A DNA stretch of 64,000 nucleotides, taken from contig VFFE01007510.1 of assembly GCA_008921705.1 (NCBI GenBank), forward strand, positions 1,791,947-1,855,946. The letters are read 5' to 3'. The position numbers and the translations under genes were made by a program. The first letter of the stretch is position 1; every line of letters starts with the position of its first letter. Below the pieces are notes generated by a model, which worked only from the letters and a program-made list of their open reading frames with translations, searched no databases and had not been told where the DNA came from. This document shows positions 24,791 to 37,600 of the stretch, piece after piece. The stretch is from Burhinus oedicnemus. Lineage: Eukaryota; Chordata; Aves; Charadriiformes; Burhinidae.

Positions 24791-27700
24791 GGAAGGTAGT
24801 ATTCACGGAGAGAGTTACTCACTTCAATTTGGTGGTACCTGCCAGATTTCCTGCTGGCAGTCAAAATAGAAAACAGTTGACAGCAGCTCGCTTAACCTTT
24901 GTTTATTACCTCATTCATACTTCTACTTGTGTTTTGTCATCTAATTATAAACAGATAAAATAACAAATTCAGTTGAAAGGAAGACACAAACTTCAGGGTG
25001 AGGATTGCTTTTTGTTACACACGTGAATGGAGTCCAGGTGCTGTACCGACATAGGGAAAAATCTCAGTAAAAATAAGCACACAAAAATTGAGATCTTGCT
25101 ACTGACCTGTGCTTGCTGTTTTCCTACGTCTTCTGCCAACTCAACACACTTTGCATAGTGCTCATACTTGTTTCTGTCAAATATTTTTGCACATGTACAT
25201 CAAGTGTAGTTATATACCCTTTAAACAGAAATAAGTTACACGTGGGAAACTCTCATCTTACCAGCTTGGCTAATGGGGTTGATACATCCAGAAAAGGCTT
25301 ACACCTTGGTGCTATTAAGTATGGAAAGGCTAAGTCATTTACCTCTGTGGGCTGACCATAGCCTTGAAAAGCTGATATTTCTACTCTATTATTAAAACCA
25401 CAGATGGCAGACTGCTGCATAGTGAAGGCCGATAAGACGTGAAGCGCTACCCTATGTAACGCAAAAGGGCTAAGATCTTTGTCCAGAATCCGCATGCAAA
25501 ACCTGGGATTCATGCTATAGCTCTGGTCCTCTTCACAGTAAATACTCCACCAGGTATTGTTTGATATTACAGAACAGCAGCAATATAGAGCACACACAGG
25601 TTTGAAGGTTAGAATGAAAACGCCAATCCATATTGCTCACACGTCAGCTCTTGTTCTGAATCTAGACAGTAATGAAACGTGATCTTCGGACAGGGAAAAG
25701 TCAGGTCTGTGAGCATACAAACAACATGGATGCAACCAGATCAACTTACGTGCTCTGGGATGTCAAGCTGAAATCCTGTTACTGAAGATGGAGGACCAGT
25801 AGCCTCAGAGCTTCCAAAACCTTAAAGCAATTGAACTCATGAGGAGTTCAGTACCATTTGGTTAGTATCTAATGCTACTGCAGCATTTTGTGTTTCTATT
25901 AAAGAAAAGGAACACCATGCTCAAAGTGCAAAAAGTACCTATAGCAAAAATAAGGTATGAAGTGACAGATGAGAAATGAAGGACACAAAAGATGTTGAGG
26001 TAGATAACATTAGAAAATGAATAAACAAGAAGCAGCTATTATTTTGCCACTCTTCATTCATCATGAATGCACTCAAGGTGCACTGGGTAGCAGGGAGAAG
26101 CAGTAGTTAAAAGTGACCTTATAAAAAACATTCCTATCTTCTGGTAGAAAACAAGACACTTTGTAAGATTACTTCTTCCATTGGAGTTTTTTCCTAGACT
26201 TAATTCGGTACCTTCCAAAAGCAGCAGTTTGATATTTGCCCAAGATTTCCTTCCTGGGAAAGGGGCAAAAACTACAGCCACTTATGAAGAACCGATCTGT
26301 ATCACATGGTGCAAGAGTGATTCTGTTGTGCCACATACTTCACCTATGCTTTATATGTATACATATACCTTTTACGCATACACATTTACACATACGTGCA
26401 CAGCCTGAGTTAGCAGTCACCAGAAGAAATCTCCCTGTCTGGTACTGTCCATTGACCACCTTTCATTTGTGATGCTATTGTAGCAAAGCAAGATGTTCAA
26501 GACACAATGTATTTAAGGTTTGTGCATCCTGTTTGTCTCTCCGTCTCACTGAGCTACAGAAATGAGCTACCGAGCCCTGTTCAACCCAGAACATACCCTT
26601 AAGCTGCAACACGATCTGGAATCCTACGTACTGATGATCAGTTGTTGGCTTGACATCTTAGCTAGCAGACAGCTCGGTGATACAATTTCTCATTTCAAGG
26701 ACAGTCTGAAATACAGTTCAGCATGAAACAGATCCTAAATCTCTTTCAAGTGATTACACTTGCGTATGCTGCTTTGGTCTCCAGAGCTGTAAAAGGAAAT
26801 AATCACCATTCTTTCATGCTTTCTCAAAAACGCAGTTAATCGAAATGAGTCAGTATCTCCAGTGGTTTTTGATTTCTAAATAGACAGTGTATTTATAAAT
26901 ATTTCAGTTTCCTTTTGAAGTTTGTTTTTCATCCCTTTGCAGGACCAGCTACTACTAAAGCTAATTGATGATTCACCCTAGTTTAAACTTGAGGATGCTC
27001 TTTATATAATTTTGCAAAACTGTGTAAAATACATGACTACTTAATACTTAAATTTATAAAGCCATGCATAACTGTCCAACACACTGCTTATTGATTATAC
27101 CACCTTTTTACTTTGGCCAATATTTGAATTTCCCTTAATTTAAAATGATTCTTCTCCCTCTGTATGCCTCATCTCCATTTTCCAGCAAAAAAGGGAAATG
27201 GAGACCAAAATCAGAGAACAAGCTGCTGTATTGTATTAAGCCTAAGAAGCGCTCTGAGAAATAAAAGGCCCTATACCAAACAGGAGTGATGCCACAACTG
27301 TCCTGCTTGGCAGCTGCTAAGTCATCGCTCATTAGTAGCCTTTACACATAACCTCAGGAGTCACACAGACTTTTCAACAGCCACATAATGTCCTCAAACT
27401 AAGTCAGCTCTAAATTTAATGTATCCCAGATCATAAATAGGAATCAACAGAATGGCCAGTCTCAAACCCATGCCGCTATGGCACTGCGGGAAAGCCGCTC
27501 TTCTCCTCAGTGCTTTCACCCCTTTATGAACATACTTACGCATTGCCTAGTAGTTGCTGCTCATTCTCTCTCTGTTTCTTCTTTCTTCAGTCATAAAACC
27601 CAAAGAACGGGTTTCCTGGTGCACAGAGGTTGCACTATTATTGAAAGTGGCCTAAGACCTTCAGACTGAAAAAGGGGCGATCACAACGGTACAGAGTATT

Positions 27701-30621
27701 ACTAATTAATGCTACGATGCTGAAAGTACCCTTGCTAAAACCTTTCACACCACTACCCCAAACTCCTCTCCACCACAAAAAGCCTTCCACACGGAATCCA
27801 TTAGGCCTTCATTAGCTTCATGCAGGCAGGTGCTGGGTATCATTAACCCTGGCTACACCCTGGGATTGCAGCGAGGCTTGTAAGTCTGTTGCAAGGACAG
27901 CTCTCAGAGGCTCCTGCAGATTTAAAAAAAAATGTAATTCGGTATTTTTTTCCCCCTCTTTTTTTCTGGCTACCAATCTATAGTTCTGTCTTTCTAAAGT
28001 TATTCTTTTAGGTCACCACATTAGATGAGAAGCAGCTCACATGAACATCGAGTACGTTGCTTATACAAAACCAGAAGTCACAACAGCTTTGTAGATTACC
28101 TTGCATCACCAGGAACAGTTGTTGCATGAGACTTACATGAAATCTCATACTTATTTGTCCCTGGAAGGCAAAACCAGAAAGTTTTTGTCACCCCTTCCAC
28201 CTGGTAATACTACTTTCATAGAGCTGTCTTTCACAGCAAGCTGCTAGGGAACATATTTCTCTTTACCAAAGAGTGGTACCTTGGCATTGGTCCCACACAG
28301 AACTGGCTGTGACAGCCTTCTGCAAGCTGCGCAAATTATTGCCATCCTACGAGTAAGATAAAGGAATAGTTTGAAAATGCTAAAAAAGACTTGTGACATT
28401 TGGACCATTTGCACTACAAAAACAATAACACAAAAGCTTCATTAAAATCCAGCGCATAATCTACAGACCAGTGTCCCTGCTGCGTATCTGACAGAAAATA
28501 AGTCAGCCTGTTAAAGCAGATCCTCGCTTTGAAGCACATCTGTGACTGTCATGGGTCTCCACAGCTGTGCTTGTGTCTACCCTACTCTCAATATACGTAC
28601 TTTGAACTTGGTATTTGCAAGAGGTACTCCTCAGGACAACTCCACGAACACTGTCACATACTAGGGCAAAACTGTCTGACTCTGGTCTCACCCTTTCAAG
28701 CTCAGTCACAGTGATCTCAGTTACAAGATCTTACCCTCCGGTAAGAAACAAGAACTTGCCCTCAGGCTCAGGACAGCTTCTCATAAATAGCTCCAAGTGT
28801 CTCATAGTTCTCCTCTTAAAAATCCTTCGAACACTTCCTCTCTCAATGCTATGTCTCGAAAAACTTGGTAACTGATGCCTTGAGGCTATGGTCATTACCC
28901 GTCTCACTGATCAGTATTGTTTTCCCATGTCTTCGACTATGCTACCTGGGTCTTGGACTGCCTTTGTTGTCTGCGTTTCTACCAGAACTCATTCAATGCA
29001 GTTCCAGTCTTGTAGGTAAGGTTGTGGTTACACACATACGCACAAGCTGCAACAGGATGTGATGTTTAAGTGGTAACTTGCTGCTGTGCTGATTCAAGCT
29101 TCAAGGACTCTCTTCCATCTTAAATTTCAGTGGACTTGTTGTCCAGCTTTCATGCCATTAAGTGTTCCCATTGCTTACACTCCACAAGCATAAGGGAATT
29201 CCATCTACATGGGCAAAGACTTGGCTGAGGGGTTGTAGCTCTCTTAGATGTCTGATATAAGTAATGTTAGCCAAAGAAATAATGAAATGCCTTGAGAGTT
29301 ATGAGTCACGAATACCATGTCTGTCCTGCAAAAGCAAAACAGATGACTAAGCTCAGGTGGGCGGAAATCTTCAAAAACAATACAGCAGCCAACCTCTTCC
29401 TAATGATGTCCATGGAGAACTGATCAGTGACAGTAACATGAAGCCAAGGCTGAGCTCTTCTGGAAAAAAAAAAAAATTCCTAGCACTTGTATGTGCTGGC
29501 AGAATTAGCTTTTGAAGTTTTCTTTCTTTCAAGTGTTTTGCTGGGAGCAGTGGATTAATGCTGTGGATTCATGTTCTGTCAGTACCTGGCATTCAGGTAC
29601 AGCTGATCCTGCCTTGGAGTGCGAGCTGGATGCTTTCTCAAGATTCATTTTTCATGAGTCCATGAGATCCATGTAGCAATTAAAGAAACAAAACACTCAC
29701 ATGCTGACTGCACATCTACTTGCTTAAAGGTCTTTGAAGTGCTGCAGCTTGGTCAGAGCAAAACCAGAACCTGAGGTTATGGCTTGCGTGCTTCTGTTCT
29801 TCTGGGATACGCAGCACCACGTTAAGACTTCCTTACACCCAGAAGTTGCTTTGCTTTTATTGCACTAGCATGAATTCATATGGTAAGAAGCGCTCAAATA
29901 CACAGCTGATAAACTACAGCTTAATACATCCCTGTGCCCCTGCTCAGACCCAGTAGTTGTCCTGGGGCACAGTTATCTCCACCAAATGCAAGATAGCGGC
30001 ACTTACCTTTAAACTGTTTGCAAAGAAGCCACATAGTGACAACCTGCTATTTTCTTCAAGCTGAGAGCGGTGCACTTAGATGGCTACTCCAGCCCAGCTA
30101 GCTTATGGGAATCTTACACTCGATCACATAGGTGAGTTCTAAGCAATAGAGGGGATGGGCATATATACCAGTGTAACGGAGTCCTCTGACTTCAGACAAG
30201 GTACAGCGAGTTAACTCCAGCAACACACGAGGAAGGCTGATGCCAATTTGGCTGAATTTGCCTGAAGTTACACGCAACAGAGAGCGGGGTGGGAAAGTAT
30301 TTAGCAGAATGTAGACAGCTTCAGGGAAGGACTTCTCTCTCGCAGTGTTTTCCTCTGGTGCTGTCGGTGAAGCTGACCAGAATCACAACCCCACGAGGGG
30401 GCTCTGCCAGCGCAGGTATGAGCAGCACCAACCCTTCCAGTGAGCAGCTCCCACTGGTACCCATTCACTTCGTGCCTGTACACACAGCTTTCAGTCGGGA
30501 GCGTTGCTTTTGTGCGAAGCAGCCTTAAAATAAACCAAAATATGTCTGATTTGGTGTGAAATGAAAGCACCTCTCGCATGTCAGGGTCACTAAAGCAGTT
30601 TAAATTTCAGGGTGTTAAACT

Positions 30622-30708
30622 GTTGTAGGTATAGTTGTAGGTATAAGCAGGTAGGTATAAGCAAGTTGCAGGTATAAGTTGTACGTATAGATCTAGGTAT
30701 AAGCAGGA
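30622..30708 (+). repeat. Imperfect tandem repeat with GTAGGTATAAGCAG-like units
   Basis: Six imperfect units share the core GTAGGTATA (variants GCAGGTATA, GTACGTATA and CTAGGTATA), several extended by AGCAG. Unit length varies between about 12 and 17 bases. The array lies about 370-450 bp beyond the presumed IYD polyadenylation signal. Confidence 0.85.
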
Positions 30709-31073
30709 TAACCAGAATAGCAGTTCCCCTTTGGGTCACGTCCAGTGGAAGAAGCAAATATAGGGGACACGACCGATAGCTGCCATATGATCTAACTGTG
30801 CCTGGAACATGTATAAATAAATGGTAACAAGGAAATCACTTGGATGCTGTGTTCCTACTAGATCCCCCCCAGACAAAGACACTCGTACCAGCAATAGTTT
30901 AAGAAAGCCTGGTGTGGACAAGGTTTCTGAGATCAATCAAGTAGGGAAAATGCTACTGTATATGAGAAAAATACCTTCCTCCTACGCAGAACTGAACGCA
31001 GTGAAGGGGAAAGGGCATTGAAGTAGCACACACTGATCAAGATAAGACAGCTGAGTTTGACCTCTTTGTATCT

Positions 31074-31079
31074 TTTAAT
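31074..31079 (-). promoter_or_regulatory. Probable IYD polyadenylation signal (ATTAAA)
   Basis: An ATTAAA hexamer on the minus strand lies about 400 bases after the IYD stop codon, giving a plausible short 3' UTR. I saw no AATAAA on the minus strand between the stop codon and this site. Position and sequence fit a common variant signal, but no transcript end is visible from sequence alone. Confidence 0.45.
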
Positions 31080-31476
31080 ACAACCTCCATTAAAATTCTG
31101 AAGTGAAAATAACTGTGTAATGGTAATCACAAAAGTATAAGGAGAATATATATTCCAATTCAAGGAAAGATTTGTCCCTACAATGCATAAGAAAAATCGA
31201 GTGATGAAGGTCATTTAAATGCCATTGAACATGTCCCCTGGAACAACTGCCTGGGCTCAGTGGCAGTAGCACCTGTCAAATGCACAGTGCTCGACGGCTC
31301 CCCGCTATTAGTAGAAGCAGCCACTGTAATTACTAGCACTAAAAGAAATACAGATGTAAACAGCCAGAGCAGCTGTGACGTAGGAGGACGATACACAGAA
31401 ACAGCAGTGACAACTTCAGCTGCTTGCTCCTTACTAGGTGGCAGCAGGGATATGCTCCTTCCTCATGGCGCTGGGC

Positions 31477-31659
31477 TCACATGACCACCATGATGTCTTC
31501 CAGCGGCTTTCGGGTCAGCGCAGGCACGGTAGCATCTTTCTTGGGATAGCCAACAGGGAGCAGCAAGAGTAGCTTCTCGTTTGCTGGACGCTGGAGCAGC
31601 GCCCGGAGTTGGGGGCCGCAGTTGAGTGGTGTGGAGGTCACTGTGTACAGACCCGCGTT
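31477..31659 (-). CDS. IYD: IYD terminal coding exon 5 with stop codon
   Basis: This exon has 60 codons plus TGA at 31479-31477. The acceptor is ...cttgccacag. The translation begins [16 protein letters not shown] and continues [16 protein letters not shown] to [10 protein letters not shown], the same length as the human terminal exon. The threonine before PLN corresponds to the residue that hydrogen-bonds flavin N5 (Thr239 in human). An arginine ten residues before the end of the block (TRKP) matches the C-terminal FMN-contacting arginine. The C-terminal half of the flavin site is therefore intact. Confidence 0.97.
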   Translation of the reverse strand, partial: NAGLYTVTSTPLNCGPQLRALLQRPANEKLLLLLPVGYPKKDATVPALTRKPLEDIMVVM

Positions 31660-34600
31660 CTGTGGCAAGACAGACAGCAGCAGGGTGAGACAGAGGTCTA
31701 TGCTCTGTATTGGTACCTGTTATTCCCACCAGACCCGTGCAGATTCTCCTATTGACTAGCCCAGAAATGCTGCTTTGTTAGACTCTGCTGCAGACTTTAG
31801 AACATCTGATTTACTAGTGGCCTCAATGGTACCGTAAAAGATGGCTGCTTTGCTTACAGAGAAGTGCAGCATTTCTCCAGCGCGGCAACAGCACGTTCTG
31901 CCGGACACACCTGTACGCTGCACAGCAGGAGCCTGCCTGCAGCGCTCAGTGGAACGGGGGACCCATGGCCACGGTGAAGTTGAGAGGCAGTTGTGGGGAT
32001 GTCACTGGAATATCAGCCCACGGGGTTCACCCGGCTCATACAGAGAAATGTTTTGGTTCTTGCCTCCATGCAGCTGGCAGGAAGAGGGCTTACAGCTTTG
32101 TGAACATTTGTTCCTGCTCAAGAGCTGTACCTCACGGGGACAGGGGGCACAGGCTCTGCCTCAGAACTTGTCACAGGAGTCTATTGCCATCTCTCATGAT
32201 GGCCAATGTCCTGGCTTAAATCAGAACCACAGAAGTCTGTGTGTCACTCCTCCTCTCATACGAAATCTCACAAAAGAGCTAAACCATCTGACAAATAGCG
32301 AAGAGCTGACATTATCCAACATACGACCAGACAGCTGAGGTGCTTCCTGAGAGCTGCATGTGTGGATTTCAGTCTCTCCCTCTGTGTAATGCAAGCATTT
32401 TGGGAGGCTTCAAGATACAAAAGTGCTCAGGCCTTTCACAGGCCTCTCACGTTAAGTAATCTCCACGATCTTCTGAAGAGAAGAAGAGCTAATAGTGGTG
32501 GTGCTGAATGTTATGAGTCCATGGCACTGTGTCCTTTAATGTTACCAATTAATTTCTAGGAGCTGGGAAAGAGCAGTAAGGATCCTAACAGTTGGTAAGA
32601 AGCCTCAGAAATCCCACCTAGTGGTGGGCTGGCTCAGGGGAAAGTGGATCCTTGTCACTCCTACTGCTTCTGACTAAGGTGCTGGTGACACAGTGCTGGT
32701 TCTGCCCCATTCCTTGTGCATCCCCTTTGCTCTCAGCTCCACAGGGGGAAAATACAGAGCCCTGTGCAGCTGCAGAGCAGCAACACCCCCGCAATGTGCT
32801 TCTTCGCTGCTCACTTCTCTGATTTCCTACCCTGAAGACCCTCCTGAGGGACAGCAATGCAGGAAGGGAAGTGTCACTCAAAACAGAACGGAGGAGAAAT
32901 GGCAGTTCCTGGTAGGAAATTGGCCTAATATAAGAGGTGGCACCTTGCTGTTATCCTGCTGGCAGGCCAAGTTAACTATTGGAATAGCTTCACTATTTAA
33001 ACACTTGTTTGAGTACATCAGATACAACAAGCAGAACCGAGCACTGAGAAACCGCTGAGAAAATCCAACTGGCTGGTGTCAAACATGCTGAGCTTTAGAA
33101 ATGAGTTCACTTTCACAAATGCCTTGGAAAGACTGATTGAAATAGTTCAGCCTGTTCTGTGAAATATATCCCCGATTTTTTTTTCAGTATCGTGTACTAA
33201 AAATGATTTGGGGTCAAACGATTTCTTAGGGATTACTGAAAAGATGGGGCCAGTGTGGCACTGCACGGCTGTGTTTGGGTAGTCTGCAGAGCTTGTCAGC
33301 ATAAGGCAGAAACCACAGGGCCCGAGGCCTGTGCCAAGAGAAGAGTGACAGGTCTGGAAGTAACCTGCATTACATTTTTCTTCTTGTTAACCGGTACTGG
33401 GGGTAGGAATCACCTTCTCATGGGTGAGCCTGTGCAGAATAACGCTAGAACTCAAAACTAAGACATATTGCCAGGAATTGGAGTAATCCAAAGGACTGAT
33501 AATGTTAAAATCTAAATTGGGTTCCACCTTCATTTGGGCAGAATAGTCTTGGTATGTCAGTCACACCAATATATTGACTTCCAGTACGTCAGTTCTGTCA
33601 ACGTACCTGCAGTGCAGCAAGCAGCATACCACAGGCAATAGAAACACTGATTTCATTGTAGTAGTGGGTCTTCTTTTTGCCATTTGGAAGCCGTCCATAT
33701 ACCTGCTTGAAAATGAGGATCAGATATGGAGCAGTGTCCAAATATTCTTTGATCCAGTTTGTCCTGCAAAAGAATAATGTTCAAGACCTCTATTTTGCAA
33801 GCTTTTCACTTCCCCGTGAGTCACATTTATTGTCTGCAAAGGGGCACTAAAGGTACACGGCAATTATAGCAATAGACTAAAGCTTAGAACATTCACTGCA
33901 AAGGATTAAGTTTTATCAGCTTAAATAGAAACATTTCTGAGAAAAAAAAGAAAAGAGCTTGATTAGAGTTCTCAGTTTTAACAGATTCAGCTGAGGAGTT
34001 GATGTGCTCACTCTGAAGAGTGCAATTGCATAAAAATACAAGGTACTTCTTGACCTCTTATCTATGAACTGGCCTTGTGAGCATTTGCCCTTGAGATTAT
34101 TTAATTCCTGGACTTTTGCAGACTTGCAGCTCCACCTGTTACCAGCAGTGCCAACTTTTTTGTGACTGCAGGGAAAACTGCTGGCAGAAGAGTGCAAAAC
34201 TTCTTGGTCTATGGTGTAAAATAAATATATTCTAAATATATTCTCACAGCCAAAAATGTTATTCTGTTTCTGTATTTCAGACCTGTTCGAATTCATTTGG
34301 TTCCCAATTTTTTTAATGACAATATATACAATTATGGTGTAGGAACTTAGATAAAAAAATGTGTGCTTTCTACTGTTCTCAGTCAAAATATAAAAAATAC
34401 TCTATTTTAATTGTTTACATAGCACATAAATTTACATAGCACGTAAGCACCTGAAAAATAATAACATTATGAAACAAGGAGGGCAAATCAACCCTATAAA
34501 GCTTTGCACATATGCTTCATTTGACAAGCCAAGACTTCAGTAGTCATCTTCCCGTTGTGTGAAGTTAAGCAAGTCAGTCAGACTTTGGAGGGCATTTGGA

Positions 34601-37600
34601 ACAATTAAATATTGTAGAATTCAGCACTTGCATAGGGACAAGTGTTGGGGCTACCTCAGTCAGCAGCAAACCTCCCAATGGCTTTGGGAGCTTCATTGTT
34701 TGGCAAACAACAGGAAAAAACTGGGGCAAGAGTTAGGGCAACAGAGGTTACATAGAAAAAAAAGAAACAACAATGGGGCCAAATGCTTGGAAAAGTTTCA
34801 GGATAGAACTATATAATCCCTTTTACTGGAGGCAATTTTATGAACCAGCCACCAAGGCACAATTCTATGCATATTTTTAAGTTTTTCTTTTCAGACATGA
34901 ATCTTAGAAATATATTACAAGCGAGAGGGAGGAAGAAACGGGTACTAGAAGAATTCAAGACTAGCTTCTTTTATCACTTCAATTTTCTAAACTGTAGTGC
35001 TTTCAGTAAGATTCCCATCATCTTGAGAATCAAGACAAAGCCGTACAACAGGAAAGGGTGTGCTGTACATCGGAGTCACTTATTTCATACTTCTTCTGGT
35101 AAGATTAAAACATACAAGCATAGTGAATTTTTCTTTTGCGTGTATCAGTCAGGTGCTGCATCTCACCTGGCCCTTAGAACCAGGTAGCCAGAATTAACAT
35201 ATATAGATAGTGAAAATTTTTTTTTCAGCTCCTGCAGGGTGGGTACTCCACTTTCCTCAGATGGGAGTTTCTTCTTCCCAGCTGTAAATTAGCAAAAAGA
35301 CCACAATATAGTGACCCTAGCAACTCTCTGGCTGGGGCAGTCTCTGACCCCACTGTCCTCCTTTTTCTGTGACCAGAAAGTGGGAAATATCTACAGCTGC
35401 CCCCCTGAGCAACAAAACTGTAGAGAGTTTAAGGAGCACAGACTTAAAAGAACATTTTTAAAAACAAGGTTTTTAAAATTGAGCTGAATATTTTCAGTTT
35501 ATTTTTTTCTTCCTGAAAACAAGGGGAAAAAATGGAGGCGGGGGGGGAAAGCATGACTAAAACTTCCCAGTACAGTCTTTCCTAGACCAAAACACAGCTC
35601 CCTGCAAACCCCTTAGCCAATTCACTTTTTCATACCTCAGTCTTTTCAGGTCATTAACCCATCTGTCTCCCATCCTTTTTTTGTAGTTGATTTCTTCTTC
35701 TTCTTCTACGATCTCACGAATCTTATGTTTTAAATATGGATCTTGCACTACCACAAAGGTCCAGGGCTCAGTGTGCGCTCCACTGGGTGAAGTACCTTAG
35801 TGCAAAACCAGGGAAAGATGAAAGCCCAGTGGGCACAGTGCTGAAGGAAGGTGCATAGTGAGAGGTATCAGCTCTTCCCTGTGGGCTTTCAGGCTGACCA
35901 GCAGAGCAACGGGAAAGCAAGTTGACGAGACGGGAAGGAAAGTACTGTGATAAGTTCTGGCAGACAATCCTGTTCATTTCTTTCTCAAAGATTGTGAAGT
36001 CCTATTCAATGACAGAGGTTAGTCCCTTCACACAGCCATCTTACAGGAAACCGAAGTTAGGGGTTTGTAAAAATTCCTTTGTTGTTCTTATGATGAGGCA
36101 GTATTATGGTGCAATAAATGCATGCAGTAACGTTAACGCAAAGCATTATACCCAAAGAAACACACTGTCTGAATACGCAGCCAGCTCTGAGACATGGTTT
36201 TAGCTGAAGGGCAAAGCTAATGGCTTTCAGGGAAACAAGGCTACGTGGGCAACTGCAGGAATCTGTCACTGACTGGCAACGATGAGGAGCTGCACAATGC
36301 AGACATCTGCCATATAGCATACAAGTTTGAGTTTGTTGTCCCAAAGACAGCTGGTGTATGTAGGTGCGCACATATTAAGTCTGCGCTTGCTTATTCAGCC
36401 TTGATTATTCCACACCAGCATCGCTGGAGAATATTTTAACTGCCTAGCAGATGAAAGATGGAAGCTGAGGAATATGTGTACAAGCTCACAGGAGAAATAG
36501 GTTAAGGGCACTGTTCAGGTCTCTCTAGCCCCACGTACACATTTTAAAAATATTTGAAGGTCTTGAACACATACTGTATTTCCTTATCTAAGCACTGATT
36601 TCAGTTTAAGAAACACTGAATAAGCAGCTTGAAATATCTTTTATATTAAAATGTATTTATACCATGAGCCTTGCTTCTCCTCAGATTTGGGGAGGAACTG
36701 ATGACATTTATGGTTTGCTTTGTTTTCTTTTCCTTCACACAGCCCAAAGCTTTCAGGGTTACTAAGTACTTCATCTGCACTCCAGGCTTGTTCGCTTTGC
36801 TGCACTTGCCAAAACATGCTCAGTGTTTTAATGACTCCCAGCTAATTAGAGGAAGGATGGAGACTCGTTACAGTGCAGTAACAAAGCTGCTTACAGCTTT
36901 TAAAGGGAAAACAATGCACATCAATTGCTGAGAATCTCTATATTATTAATCCTGCTAGAGGCTACTGAACTTTTCTCTAAGGCAGCTTGTGAATATTTTC
37001 TATACTAACAGCAACTGATTCATAGAGAAGAAATAATGAGGGTCAAAACCACCCCTGGCTGAAGTCAATGTTACTAAAGCAGAGATGAGATTAGGCCAGG
37101 ACATTACAGTAATGATCTGAAACACATAAGTTAAAAAAAAAAAAAAAAAAAAGAGAAAATTCTTTTCTGACACTCAGCCAAATAACCTCCATCAGGGTCC
37201 TCAGCATAACTCTCCGGTGATATACAATAGGACCTGATGCTGAAAGGACTGGAAAAGTTATTTTGTTCTAAACTGAAACTTTTTTCCCCCATAATAAACC
37301 CCAGCCATTTACGTCAACTGAAATATTTCACATGGCTGGGACAATTTCATCAATTTGTTTGGAGAAAAAAACAACAAACAAAACCCACACATGATAAATG
37401 CCATCATAATGAATGAAATTTTAAAGCACGTGAAGTACACAACACATGGTTTGACATTTTTGAGAGAAAACACTTCAATATTTCTATTTGAAAGATATTT
37501 CACTAAAATGTACATCAATTTTATTTTAACTAACAACTTTTAAAGCTGGAAAATGAAATGTTTTGTTTCATGCTGTTGAAACACTCTTTTTTTCTTTTGG

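Larger units (their letters stand above)
6833..31073. other. Largely gene-free region 3' of IYD
   Basis: Apart from the weak candidate exon at 15.7 kb, the pyrimidine-rich stretch, the 29-T run, the GC-rich patch at 21.2 kb and the GTATA-type repeat near 30.6 kb, I see no supported feature. The longest open frame in the window (18957-19475, plus, 172 codons) has no recognisable domain or splice structure. A charged minus-strand frame at 16043-16279 is noted in the findings. Confidence 0.5.

Noticed and set aside
31211..31396. A minus-strand frame with a transmembrane-like stretch just after the IYD stop codon.
   Set aside because: It begins at a GTG rather than ATG, lies in the presumed IYD 3' UTR and has no independent support.
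31841..32338. A 165-codon plus-strand frame antisense to IYD.
   Set aside because: It lies wholly inside an IYD intron, has chance-like composition and shows no recognisable domain or promoter evidence.
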